A stretch of 9,007 nt of DNA from an uncultured bacterium (GCA_905216045.1 CAJMSL010000075.1:1-9007), one strand, 5' to 3'. Counted from the first letter of the stretch, positions 1-6,740 are shown. Numbers and translations are program-made. Notes: generated from the letters alone by a model not told the origin.

Positions 1-17
1 CCGGTCGAGTGGCAGAA

Positions 18-82
18 AAACCATCACAACATTCGATGCTTTTCCCGATTTTGGCGAAAAGTGTCGAATGTTGTGATGGTTT
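18..82. repeat. Long inverted repeat, likely terminator of the ABC operon
   Basis: Arms 18-44 and 56-82 are complementary over 27 positions around an 11-nt loop (45-55). The outer 19 pairs (from AAACCATCACAACATTCGA inward) are perfect. Two adjacent positions (37/63 and 38/62) are G·U wobbles if the plus strand is transcribed and A·C mismatches if the minus strand is. Read on the minus strand, the hairpin lies about 50 nt after the ABC operon stop codon and is followed directly by five T residues (20-16), as in a Rho-independent terminator. The stem is much longer than an ordinary terminator, so it may instead be a copy of a dispersed extragenic palindrome or a small hairpin-type element. Nothing else is visible in 1-131. 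Confidence 0.75.
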
Positions 83-131
83 GAGTCGAGGTGAGGAGCA
101 CGGAGGGGTCAAAGCATCGTGCTCGAACGGG

Positions 132-2030
132 TTAATCCAACTCTTTTAAGCCATGCGCCAGCTGCCAGTACTCGCCGTGCTGGGCGAGCAACTCTTCGTG
201 CGTGCCGCGCTCGATGATGCGGCCGTGTTCGAGGACCATGATGGCGTCGGCGTCGCGGACGGTGGACAGGCGGTGCGCAATCATAAACGTGGTGCGTCCG
301 CGCATGATGCGGTCCATACCGCGCTCGATGAGCTTTTCGGTACGCGTGTCAATGGAGCTCGTGGCCTCGTCCAGGATGAGCACCGGCGGGTCGGCAACGG
401 CCACGCGCGCGATGGCGAGCAGCTGACGCTGGCCCTGCGACAGGTTGGCGCCATCGGCCGTGACCGGTGTGTCGTACCCTCTAGGCAGGCGGCGGATAAA
501 CGAGTCGGCGCAGGCGGCCTCGGCAGCGGCGCGCACCTCCTCGTCGGTCGCGTCGAGCTTGCCAAAGCGGATGTTCTGCGCAATGGTGCCGCTAAACAGG
601 TGCGTGTCCTGCAGTACAATGCCGAGCGACCCGCGCAGGCTGGCCTTGGCAATGTGCTTGACGTCGATGCCGTCATACGTGATCTCGCCGTCATCGACTT
701 CGTAGAAGCGGTTGATGAGGTTGGTGATGGTCGTCTTGCCGGCACCCGTGGAGCCCACAAACGCGATCTTTTGCCCCGGCTTGGCAAACAGGTTGAGGTC
801 CGTGAGCACGCGGGTGCCCGGCACGTAGGAAAAATCCACGGCATGGAAGCGCACGTCGCCGGCAAGCGGGACCAAGCCGCACGTGAGCTCGGTGCCGTCG
901 GCAGCCACCGCGCGGCCCGACTCATCAACGGCTGCCACATCATGCAAATGCCCGTACGCGCCCACGCCCTGGCCCTCGGGAATCTTCCACGCCCACGCGG
1001 CGTCGCCCGTCTGCACCAGCTCCACGCAGCCCTCGTCCACCTCGGGCTCAAGGTCCATGGCGGCAAACAGGCGCTCGGCACCGGCCAACGCGTTGAGCAA
1101 GAAGTTGCCGAGCTGCGTAAACTGGTTGATGGGCATGGCGGCCTGGCGCACAAAGACCAGGTAGCTCGCGAGCGCACCTACGTCGGCGAGCCCCTTGATG
1201 CAGAGCATGCCGCCCGCCACGGCGACGATGGCATAGTTGACGTAGCCAATCACGACAGTCATGGGCACCATGGAGTTGGCATAGCTCACGGCGGCGGTGC
1301 CGGTGCGGCGAAGCTCGTCGTTGCGGCAGGCAAAGCCGGCGACATTCGCCGCCTCACGGTTAAAGACCTTGATGACCTTTTGACCCGAGACCATCTCTTC
1401 GATATATCCGTCCAGGTCGCCAAGCGATGCCTGCTGGGCAGCAAAGAAACGCTTAGAGCGCGCGCCCGAGTAGCGCGCATACAGCACAATGGCCGCATCG
1501 CACACGAGTGTGATAATCGTGAGCTGCCAGTTAAGGATGATGAGCATAGCCGTGGTGCCCACAACCTGAATGGCGGCCTGAATCACGTTGGCAAAGCTGT
1601 TGTTGAGCGCCTCGGAGACGGTGTCGACGTCGTTGGTGAAAAAACTCATGATGTCGCCCGAGCGCGTGCTGTCAAAATAACTGAGCGGCAGCGTCTGGAT
1701 GTGCGCGAACAGGTCGCGGCGAATATCGGACACCACGCGTTGGGCCGCGCGCACCATGATCTGCGAGTAGCCCAGGGCCGAAAGCACGCCCGCGGCGTAG
1801 ATGATCGCCGTCAGGATGACCTGCTTGGCGAGCAGTTCCTCCCCGCCAGTGGCCAAACCGTTAACGATGGGGCGCACCATGTAGGTGCCGGCGAGGCTCG
1901 CGATGGCGGCAACGGAGGCGAGCACGCCCACCGCGAGCAACGAGAACTTGGCATGCCCCATGTAGGAGAGCAAGCGGCGCACAGTGCGCTTGAGGTCGGC
2001 CGGGCGTGCTTGGGCTGCGGTCTTAGGCAT
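132..2030 (-). CDS. ABC exporter half-transporter, subunit 2 (canonical ATPase site)
   Basis: This is a 632-residue half-transporter with an N-terminal membrane domain (residues about 28-320, roughly six helices) and a C-terminal ATPase domain (391-632). It shows Walker A GSTGAGKT (426-433), Q-loop Q474, signature LSQGQ (530-534), Walker B with D554 and catalytic E555, and switch H586. It should pair with the subunit encoded just upstream to form a membrane exporter; the substrate (drug, lipid or peptide) cannot be read from sequence. A stretch of about 55 residues (335-390) separates the two domains, some 40 more than in the partner; from memory, a similar WAWK-containing insert occurs in related Firmicutes exporters. 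The open frame runs on to 2702, but the ATG at 2030 is chosen. It follows a GGGGG-containing ribosome site by 8 nt, the protein then begins at a normal ABC N-terminus, and it overlaps the upstream stop by 8 nt (ATGCCTAA). The stop is TAA at 134-132. Confidence 0.93.
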   Translation of the reverse strand: MPKTAAQARPADLKRTVRRLLSYMGHAKFSLLAVGVLASVAAIASLAGTYMVRPIVNGLATGGEELLAKQVILTAIIYAAGVLSALGYSQIMVRAAQRVVSDIRRDLFAHIQTLPLSYFDSTRSGDIMSFFTNDVDTVSEALNNSFANVIQAAIQVVGTTAMLIILNWQLTIITLVCDAAIVLYARYSGARSKRFFAAQQASLGDLDGYIEEMVSGQKVIKVFNREAANVAGFACRNDELRRTGTAAVSYANSMVPMTVVIGYVNYAIVAVAGGMLCIKGLADVGALASYLVFVRQAAMPINQFTQLGNFLLNALAGAERLFAAMDLEPEVDEGCVELVQTGDAAWAWKIPEGQGVGAYGHLHDVAAVDESGRAVAADGTELTCGLVPLAGDVRFHAVDFSYVPGTRVLTDLNLFAKPGQKIAFVGSTGAGKTTITNLINRFYEVDDGEITYDGIDVKHIAKASLRGSLGIVLQDTHLFSGTIAQNIRFGKLDATDEEVRAAAEAACADSFIRRLPRGYDTPVTADGANLSQGQRQLLAIARVAVADPPVLILDEATSSIDTRTEKLIERGMDRIMRGRTTFMIAHRLSTVRDADAIMVLEHGRIIERGTHEELLAQHGEYWQLAHGLKELD

Positions 2031-3852
2031 GACGCTCACCCCCTTCCAAGGGCGATCCGCATGCGACGGAGGAAAACGGATCATTCGCGCAACCATCGTC
2101 GCTGCCGTCGCCGGCGTCCGCGTTCCTCGCAAACTCCATCTGCGAGGCGTAAATCTCCTGGTATATGTTGTCGCCCGCCAGCAGTTCCTCGTGCGTGCCC
2201 ACGCCGTGGACACGACCGTCGTCCAACACCACAATGCGATCGGCATCCATGACGCTCGCGATACGCTGGGCGATGATGAGCACGGTCGCATCGGGAATCC
2301 GAGCGATGTGCTCGCGAATCTTTGCGTCGGTCGCCATATCGACCGCGCTGGTGGAGTCATCAAAAATGAGCACGCGCGGATGCTTGAGCAGCGTGCGCGC
2401 GATGCACAGGCGTTGCTTCTGGCCACCCGAGACACCGGCGCCGCCTTGGCCCAACTCGCCGTCCAGCCCGCCGATGCGATCAAGGAACTCGTCCACGCAC
2501 GCCGCGCGGCAAGCCGCGAGGAGCTCATCGTCCGACGCCTGCGGATTGCCCCACTGCAGATTCTCGCGCACGGTGCCCGTAAACAGCACGTTCTTTTGCA
2601 GCACAATGCCCACAGCGTCGCGCAAGGCGGCGAGGTCGTAGTCACGCACGTCACGTCCGCCCACAAGCACGGCGCCCTCGGTAGCGTCGTACAGGCGCGC
2701 AATCAGCTGCACAAGTGAGCTCTTGCCCGAGCCCGTGCCGCCGAGGATGCCCACCGTCGAGCCGCTCTCGATGCGAAGGTCGATATGCTCGAGCACATCC
2801 TCGGCTGCATCCGCGCGGTATTTAAAGGAAACGTCGCGAAACTCGATACTGCCGTCCGCTGGCGCCGCAGTCGCGAGGTCTCCCGCAGGGTTGGCGATAA
2901 AGGGCTCCTCATCGAGCACCTCTGCGATACGGCCCACACTCGTGAGAGCGCGCGTGAGCAGCAAAAACACGTTGGAAATCATCATGAGCGAGTTCATGAT
3001 CAGCAGCACGTAGCTCATAAAGCCCGTGAGAGAGCCTACACCCAACTTGCCGGCGAGAATCATGCGGCCGCCAATCCACAGGATGGAGAGCGCAGCCACG
3101 TACATCGACAGCTGAAACACCGGCAGGTTGAGCACCGCGCTGCCAAAGGTCTTTGTCGCAGTGCGCGCGAGCTCGGTATTGACGGTGTCGAACTTGGCCT
3201 CCTCGTGCTCGGTACGAACGTAGGCCTTGACGGCACGCACGGCGGTGAGGTCCTCCTGTACCACGCCGTTGAGGTGGTCCATCGAGGTCTGGAGTTGGCG
3301 GTAGAGCGGGCTCACGCGATAGGTGATGACGCCCAGTACGATTGCCAGCACGGGCAAGATGATCGCAAAGACGGTGGCGAGCGGGCGCGACAGCATCAGC
3401 GCGTAGATAAGGCCGACGATAAGCGTCACCGGGCCGCGCGCCATAGGGCGAAAGCCGTTGCCCACAGCATTTTGGATAACGGTGATGTCCGTGGTCATGC
3501 GGGTGACGAGCGAGCTGGCGTCGTAGTTGTCCAGGTTACCAAAAGCGAGCGTCTGAATCTTTTTGTACTCGGCCTCGCGCAGGTTAGCGCCTAGGCCCGA
3601 GGCAACGCGGGCGGACGTGCGGGCATAACCCAAGCCCAGTACCAGCGAAAGCGCAGCGCACACCAACATGTACGCGCCCTGCAGCAGCATGTAGTTGATA
3701 TCACCCGCAGGCACGCCCACATCGATGATGTTGGCCATGATGACCGGGATAAACAGCTCGAGCACCGTCTCGACCGACACAAAGAACACGCCGAGGATGG
3801 CATCGCGACGGTATGCCCCTAGATAGGAAAACAGTATTTTGAGATTGCGCAC
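2023..3852 (-). CDS. ABC exporter half-transporter, subunit 1 (degenerate ATPase site)
   Basis: This 609-residue half-transporter has a membrane domain (about 15-305) and an ATPase domain (about 335-575). It shows Walker A GGTGSGKS (371-378), Q-loop Q419, signature VSGGQ (474-478) and Walker B VLIFDDS (494-500). Two catalytic positions are changed: the glutamate after the Walker B aspartate is D499, and the switch histidine is Q529 (IIAQR instead of IAHR). In heterodimeric exporters such as TM287/288, LmrCD and BmrCD this pattern marks the subunit supplying the slow or non-hydrolysing site, while its own VSGGQ completes the active site of the partner. It is the first gene of a two-gene operon and overlaps the second by 8 nt. 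The start is taken as GTG at 3852, with GGGGG about 10 nt upstream; the protein begins MRNLKIL, normal for the family. A polar tail (about 578-609) after the ATPase domain shows no motif. Confidence 0.93.
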   Translation of the reverse strand: MRNLKILFSYLGAYRRDAILGVFFVSVETVLELFIPVIMANIIDVGVPAGDINYMLLQGAYMLVCAALSLVLGLGYARTSARVASGLGANLREAEYKKIQTLAFGNLDNYDASSLVTRMTTDITVIQNAVGNGFRPMARGPVTLIVGLIYALMLSRPLATVFAIILPVLAIVLGVITYRVSPLYRQLQTSMDHLNGVVQEDLTAVRAVKAYVRTEHEEAKFDTVNTELARTATKTFGSAVLNLPVFQLSMYVAALSILWIGGRMILAGKLGVGSLTGFMSYVLLIMNSLMMISNVFLLLTRALTSVGRIAEVLDEEPFIANPAGDLATAAPADGSIEFRDVSFKYRADAAEDVLEHIDLRIESGSTVGILGGTGSGKSSLVQLIARLYDATEGAVLVGGRDVRDYDLAALRDAVGIVLQKNVLFTGTVRENLQWGNPQASDDELLAACRAACVDEFLDRIGGLDGELGQGGAGVSGGQKQRLCIARTLLKHPRVLIFDDSTSAVDMATDAKIREHIARIPDATVLIIAQRIASVMDADRIVVLDDGRVHGVGTHEELLAGDNIYQEIYASQMEFARNADAGDGSDDGCANDPFSSVACGSPLEGGERHA

Positions 3853-3893
3853 GCAGGTTCAACCCCCATCAAACGTTGTTCGCAAACGCACGT

Positions 3894-3921
3894 ATTATTG
3901 CGCGCCGAATAATGGTGTCAA
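3894..3921 (-). promoter_or_regulatory. Sigma70-type promoter of the ABC operon
   Basis: Read on the minus strand, a consensus -35 TTGACA (3921-3916) is followed after 16 bp by AATAAT (3899-3894), which matches five of six bases of TATAAT. The predicted start near 3887 leaves a leader of about 35 nt before the GTG at 3852. The -10 box and spacer form a dyad, ATTATT-8 nt-AATAAT (3894-3913), and a repeated 13-mer lies across the spacer and reaches the -35 box. A repressor site is therefore possible here. Confidence 0.7.
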
Positions 3922-4004
3922 GTATTCCGAAATCGTTTTCTGCAAGGTTAGCGCCGGCGGCGAGTTCTCGTGATGTGTGTCCATATTCACTCGGAATAAT
4001 GGTG
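3905..4004. repeat. Pair of 13-bp direct repeats in the divergent control region
   Basis: CCGAATAATGGTG at 3905-3917 recurs as CGGAATAATGGTG at 3992-4004, with 12 of 13 bases identical and the copies 87 bp apart. The first copy sits in the spacer and edge of the ABC -35 box. The second lies 35 bp upstream of the MATE -35 box. An 8-bp inverted match, TATTCCGA (3923-3930) with TCGGAATA (3991-3998), links the same region. They could be paired operator sites for a regulator controlling both transporters; this is inference. Confidence 0.4.
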
Positions 4005-4039
4005 CGCGAGACTTTTTCGCCCCACTGTCGACACAAACC

Positions 4040-4070
4040 TTGACTCTACAATCGTTGTAGGGTTTTCACT
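4040..4070 (+). promoter_or_regulatory. MerR-type promoter/operator of the MATE gene
   Basis: The -35 box TTGACT (4040-4045) and a -10-like TTCACT (4065-4070) are separated by 19 bp. The spacer is occupied by the perfect palindrome CTACAATCGTTGTAG (4046-4060). The dyad extends to 4043-4063 with one mismatched pair. A long 19-20 bp spacer with a dyad inside it is the hallmark of MerR-family promoters, where the activator untwists the DNA. The TTGACTCT...AGGGT wording is typical of BmrR/TipA-like operators. The predicted transcript starts near 4077, about 36 nt before the ATG. No intact merR-like gene is in the window. Confidence 0.65.
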
Positions 4071-4112
4071 ACACTGGTAGCTAAACGAACCAAGCCAGAA
4101 AGTACCTCGCCC

Positions 4113-5459
4113 ATGGAACACGACCTCACACGCGGCAATGTCCTTAAGACCATCGCGGCCTTTGCCCTGCCCTATATGCTCTCGTACTTTTTGCAGATGC
4201 TCTACGGCATGGCCGACCTGTACATGATGGGGCAGTTTAGCGGCGCCGCCGGCATCACCGCCGTGGGCAATGGCGCGCAGACGCTCTATATCATTACCGT
4301 GACGCTCGTGGGTCTGGCCATGGGAACGACGGTCATCGTCGGCCACGCCGTGGGCTCGCGCCGTTTCGACCGCGCCGAGACCGCCATCGGCAACACCATC
4401 ACGCTCTTTATGGGTGTCTCGGTGGTACTGGCCGCTGTCCTGCTCGCACTGTGTCCGCAAATCGTGGCGCTCATTGGCACGCCGGCCGAGGCAGTCGAAG
4501 GCACCGCCGCCTACCTGCGTATCTGCTTTATGGGCATTCCCTTTATCGCCGCGTACAACATTCTTTCGGCCATCTTTCGCGGGCTGGGCGATTCGCGCTC
4601 GCCCATGTACGTGATCGGCGTGGCGTGCATCATCAACATCGCGCTCGACTTTCTGTTTATCGGGCACATGGGACTCGGCCCCGTGGGCGCGGCGCTCGGC
4701 ACGGTAACCGCCCAGACGGCCAGCGTTGCCCTCGCACTCGTGTGGCTCAAGAGCCGCCGCACGAACATCCACGTTAAGCGCAGCGACCTGCGCCCCCAGC
4801 CCGAGGTGCTCGGCAGCATTCTTAAAATCGGCGTGCCCGTGGCCGTGCAGGACGGCTGCATCCAGGTGGCGTTTATGTTTATCACCGTCATCGCCAACCA
4901 TCGCGGCCTGGTCGACGCCGCCGCCGTGGGCCTGGTCGAGAAGATGATCAGCTTTTTGTTCATTGTGCCGAGTTCCATGGGCGCTACCGTCAGTGCACTC
5001 ACGGCGCAAAACGCCGGCGCGGGCAAGGGCGACCGTGCACGTCAGGTGCTCAAAGACGCCATGACGATCTCGGTGGTGTACGGCTGTCTGATCACGGTGC
5101 TGATGTGGCTAGTGGCGCCGGCGTTTATTGGCTTTTTTGCCAAGGACGCCGCAGTAGTCGCGGCCGGTACCGGCTATATGCGCAGCTATATTTTCGACGC
5201 AATCTTTGCCGGCATCCACATTTGCTTTAGCGGCTTTTTCGCTGCGTATGGCAAGAGCTACATCGGCTTTGCGCACAACGTGCTGGCCGTGGCGCTCATT
5301 CGCGTGCCGGGTGCGTGGCTGCTGTCGAATGCCTATTCCGACACGCTGTTTCCCATGGGCATCGCCTCGCCGTGCGGATCGATTTTGTCGGCGGTCATCT
5401 GTGTTGTCGCGTTTACCGTGCTCAACCGCCGCGGAGCTTTTGACAAGTTGGTAGCGTAG
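4113..5459 (+). CDS. MATE-family multidrug/Na+ (or H+) antiporter
   Basis: This 448-residue protein is hydrophobic along almost its whole length and can form about 12 membrane helices in two similar halves, the usual MATE size and layout. Family landmarks are the N-terminal LPYMLSYFLQMLYGMADLYMMG (broken here: LPYML at 19-23, then GMADLYMMG at 32-40), AVGNGAQ (50-56), FRGLGDSRSPM (155-165), D179 followed by GLGPVGAALGT (187-197), and AQNAGAGK (298-305). MATE pumps expel cationic drugs or metabolites across the cytoplasmic membrane in exchange for Na+ or H+; the substrate here is unknown. The ATG at 4113 is the natural start, although the ribosome site is weak (GAAAG, 4098-4102). The gene is divergent from the ABC exporter and follows a MerR-type promoter, which suggests induction by a small molecule. 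A regulator-like gene remnant starts just after its stop. Confidence 0.93.
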   Translation: MEHDLTRGNVLKTIAAFALPYMLSYFLQMLYGMADLYMMGQFSGAAGITAVGNGAQTLYIITVTLVGLAMGTTVIVGHAVGSRRFDRAETAIGNTITLFMGVSVVLAAVLLALCPQIVALIGTPAEAVEGTAAYLRICFMGIPFIAAYNILSAIFRGLGDSRSPMYVIGVACIINIALDFLFIGHMGLGPVGAALGTVTAQTASVALALVWLKSRRTNIHVKRSDLRPQPEVLGSILKIGVPVAVQDGCIQVAFMFITVIANHRGLVDAAAVGLVEKMISFLFIVPSSMGATVSALTAQNAGAGKGDRARQVLKDAMTISVVYGCLITVLMWLVAPAFIGFFAKDAAVVAAGTGYMRSYIFDAIFAGIHICFSGFFAAYGKSYIGFAHNVLAVALIRVPGAWLLSNAYSDTLFPMGIASPCGSILSAVICVVAFTVLNRRGAFDKLVA

Positions 5460-5464
5460 CGGGG

Positions 5465-5557
5465 CAACGCGAAAACGCCCTCATCGACGACATCATCAGC
5501 GACGACCCGGCGACCTACGTGACACAGATCACGGTGCCGGTTGCCCCGTCCAAATAA
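5465..5557 (+). pseudogene. Tail of a lost gene, possibly a GyrI-like regulator
   Basis: Immediately after the MATE stop, a 30-codon open stretch ends in TAA and reads ...DDPATYVTQITVPVAPSK. The frame is open back only to a TGA at 5441 and contains no usable start before the conserved part, so it is not an independent gene. Its last 15 residues match those of the remnant at 6834-6890 (ATY-TQI--P----K pattern), and the DNA match continues past the stop. A YVT(E/Q)I-x-(V/I)P ending is typical of GyrI-like/AraC effector-binding domains at the C-terminus of MerR and AraC regulators. The identification is tentative. A weak hairpin, CTGCC (5561-5565) with GGCAG (5585-5589), may be the decayed terminator. 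Confidence 0.5.
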
Positions 5558-5599
5558 GAACTGCCCAGAAAACGTTCGGCTGAAGGCAGAATCTTGACG

Positions 5600-5845
5600 T
5601 TATAGGCCATATTTTGCCTCAAGGTCATCGAGAGCCTCAAAGGCATCACGCGCCATGCCGGCAGCACGCTCCTTCTCGGCCACAGCTATACGAGCCATCA
5701 GACGAGCCTTAGCCTGTTCCTGAACCATGAAGTCATAGTCTTCAGATCGAAGTACAACAAATTTGCTATAGCCGTTTTTTGTAACAGTCACTGGACCAGG
5801 AGCCTCCCAACAAGCTCGCCAAACGCCGGGGACAATCCCCGATAT
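5600..5845 (-). pseudogene. Degraded Phd/YefM-type antitoxin
   Basis: The frame encodes GPVTVTKNGYSKFVVLRSEDYD, broken here as GPVTVTKNGY then SKFVVLRSEDYD, the second half of a Phd/YefM DNA-binding domain. A charged helical tail with an EALDDLEAKYGL end follows, as in intact antitoxins. About 81 codons fit the family's usual length, but no normal start is present: the position after GGAGGAG (5862-5856) plus 10 nt is ATA (5845-5843) rather than ATG. The first part is also out of register. The neighbouring frame reads AFGELVGR, the expected helix before APGPV, so two compensating one-base indels would restore AFGELVGRAPGPV. A GTG within GPVTV could still give a short product lacking the first helix. 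It follows the PIN toxin by 7 nt. Its cognate toxin is not visible. Confidence 0.7.
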
Positions 5846-5852
5846 GGCGGTT

Positions 5853-6275
5853 TTACTCCTCCGGAATCGGAAACGCACGGATGAACTCTGCAGGCGAGAA
5901 GGTCTTGATGGTCGAGCGCACAAAAGCGGCGCGGTCACGCGTGATGATAAAGTCCACGCCGGCACGCTCGGCCATCGCACGGATACAGCCGTCCTCAAAG
6001 TCCGGCTCATCGGAATAGGCGGAGGTAAAACAAGCTTCTTGGTCGAGAGGCTCTACCGAATAGCTCTTAAGACAGTCGCGCACTACCTCGCGGGCGCGCG
6101 CCTCGCCTGCCTGTTTAGTGAGAATGTAGTACGCGTCCTTGAGAGAACAGGCCGAAACAACGCCCTCGATAAGCCCCACGTCGACGAGCCCCTTGATCGT
6201 TTGCGCCGCTGCGTGCTCCGGCCGGCCCGGCAGCACACAATCGAGCAGAAAATTGGTATCGAGAAATGCCCTCAT
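5853..6275 (-). CDS. PIN-domain toxin (VapC-like ribonuclease)
   Basis: This 140-residue single-domain protein has the PIN fold pattern. It opens with FLDTNFLLD (D6), followed by SLKDAYYILTK (D47), EDGCIRAMAERAGVDFIITRD with D95 and D114 (given here in parts: EDGCIRAMAERAG, then VDFIITRD), and a short C-terminal helix. These four aspartates fit the acidic cluster that binds the metal ion for RNA cleavage. VapC-type enzymes cut tRNA or rRNA and halt growth when their antitoxin is lost; the target here is unknown. The ATG at 6275 overlaps the antitoxin stop (ATGA, 6275-6272) and has GAGGGAG 8 nt upstream, so translation is coupled to the antitoxin. All visible acidic residues are intact, so it is probably active. 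The stop is TAA at 5855-5853. Confidence 0.85.
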   Translation of the reverse strand: MRAFLDTNFLLDCVLPGRPEHAAAQTIKGLVDVGLIEGVVSACSLKDAYYILTKQAGEARAREVVRDCLKSYSVEPLDQEACFTSAYSDEPDFEDGCIRAMAERAGVDFIITRDRAAFVRSTIKTFSPAEFIRAFPIPEE

Positions 6276-6664
6276 AGGTAGCGCTCCCTCGCGACGCGCT
6301 TTTCATCTTCAACCGTCATCGTATCGAGCGGCGTTCCCTTTGGCATGTTAGCCACGATATCGAGATACTCCTGGTAGTCCTCATTCTCCGCGAGCATCTC
6401 ACGGATCTCCTTCCAGGTGATCTTGGGATGCCACATCGTACCCATGTCGCGCTTGGGCTTGTCCGAGCCGCACGTCGGTTTTGTGCCGCCACGCTCCTGG
6501 GCAGCATCATATTCCACTGCAACCGGGCCTTGATAGTCGAGCGGCACGATTTTGAACAACGGCTTGCTCCGCTTGAAGACCACAACCTCCTCGCCATCAT
6601 TGGCAACCCTTTCGGCCACCTGCGTAAGGTTTTGGCGCAGCTCCGAAAACGCGACGGTAACCAT
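6272..6664 (-). CDS. Phd/YefM-like antitoxin of the PIN toxin
   Basis: This 130-residue protein has a Phd/YefM-like N-terminal dimerisation and DNA-binding part (VTVAFSELRQNLTQVAERV, 2-20, then EEVVVFKRSKPLFKIVPL, 25-42). A long polar C-terminal region (about 50-130) follows and probably wraps and inhibits the toxin. It is longer than typical Phd proteins (about 75-90 residues), and the extra length (TWKEIREMLAENEDYQEYL, 83-101) is likely the toxin-binding segment. The start at 6664 is preferred over an in-frame ATG at 6682 because AGGAG (6674-6670) lies 5 nt before it. It is first in the operon and overlaps the toxin gene by 4 nt. It should repress its own promoter at the palindrome 6700-6731. 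A Phd-type antitoxin with a PIN toxin, rather than VapB, is a known hybrid pairing. Confidence 0.8.
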   Translation of the reverse strand: MVTVAFSELRQNLTQVAERVANDGEEVVVFKRSKPLFKIVPLDYQGPVAVEYDAAQERGGTKPTCGSDKPKRDMGTMWHPKITWKEIREMLAENEDYQEYLDIVANMPKGTPLDTMTVEDEKRVARERYL

Positions 6665-6697
6665 AACTGCTCCTCTCAACATATATCTTTACTGCTA

Positions 6698-6731
6698 AGT
6701 ATACACGTTAATGTTAATGTTAAAGTGTATA
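6698..6731 (-). promoter_or_regulatory. TA promoter and palindromic operator
   Basis: Perfect 7-bp arms TATACAC (6700-6706) and GTGTATA (6725-6731) flank exactly 18 bp. That 18 bp consists of three tandem hexamers on the plus strand: GTTAAT, GTTAAT, GTTAAA (6707-6724). On the minus strand the left arm overlaps a good -10 box, TATACT (6703-6698); the -35 is poor at every spacing. Leader length to the ATG at 6664 is about 27 nt. The layout fits autorepression by the antitoxin or toxin-antitoxin complex. Confidence 0.55.
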
Positions 6732-6740
6732 AAACTCATT

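Noticed and set aside
153..2252. 699-codon plus-strand open frame opposite the ABC genes
   Set aside because: It is antisense to clear ABC transporter coding sequence, rich in His, Arg, Gly and Ala, and lacks any domain. Long antisense frames are expected with this GC-biased codon use.
2031..2702. N-terminal extension of ABC subunit 2 by 224 codons
   Set aside because: It lies in the wrong frame of the subunit 1 ATPase domain, is Cys/Arg/Ser-rich, and precedes a well-placed ribosome site and ATG at 2030.
3987..5009. 340-codon minus-strand open frame opposite the MATE gene
   Set aside because: It is low-complexity His/Asp/Arg-rich, antisense to a well-supported MATE gene, and runs through the promoter region.
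5561..5589. Hairpin CTGCC/GGCAG as a functional terminator
   Set aside because: It has only five strong pairs, a 19-nt loop and no T run; it is better read as the decayed relative of the 6890-6928 terminator.
5846..6010. N-terminal extension of the degraded antitoxin into the PIN gene
   Set aside because: The added residues are out-of-frame PIN toxin sequence and do not resemble a Phd N-terminus.
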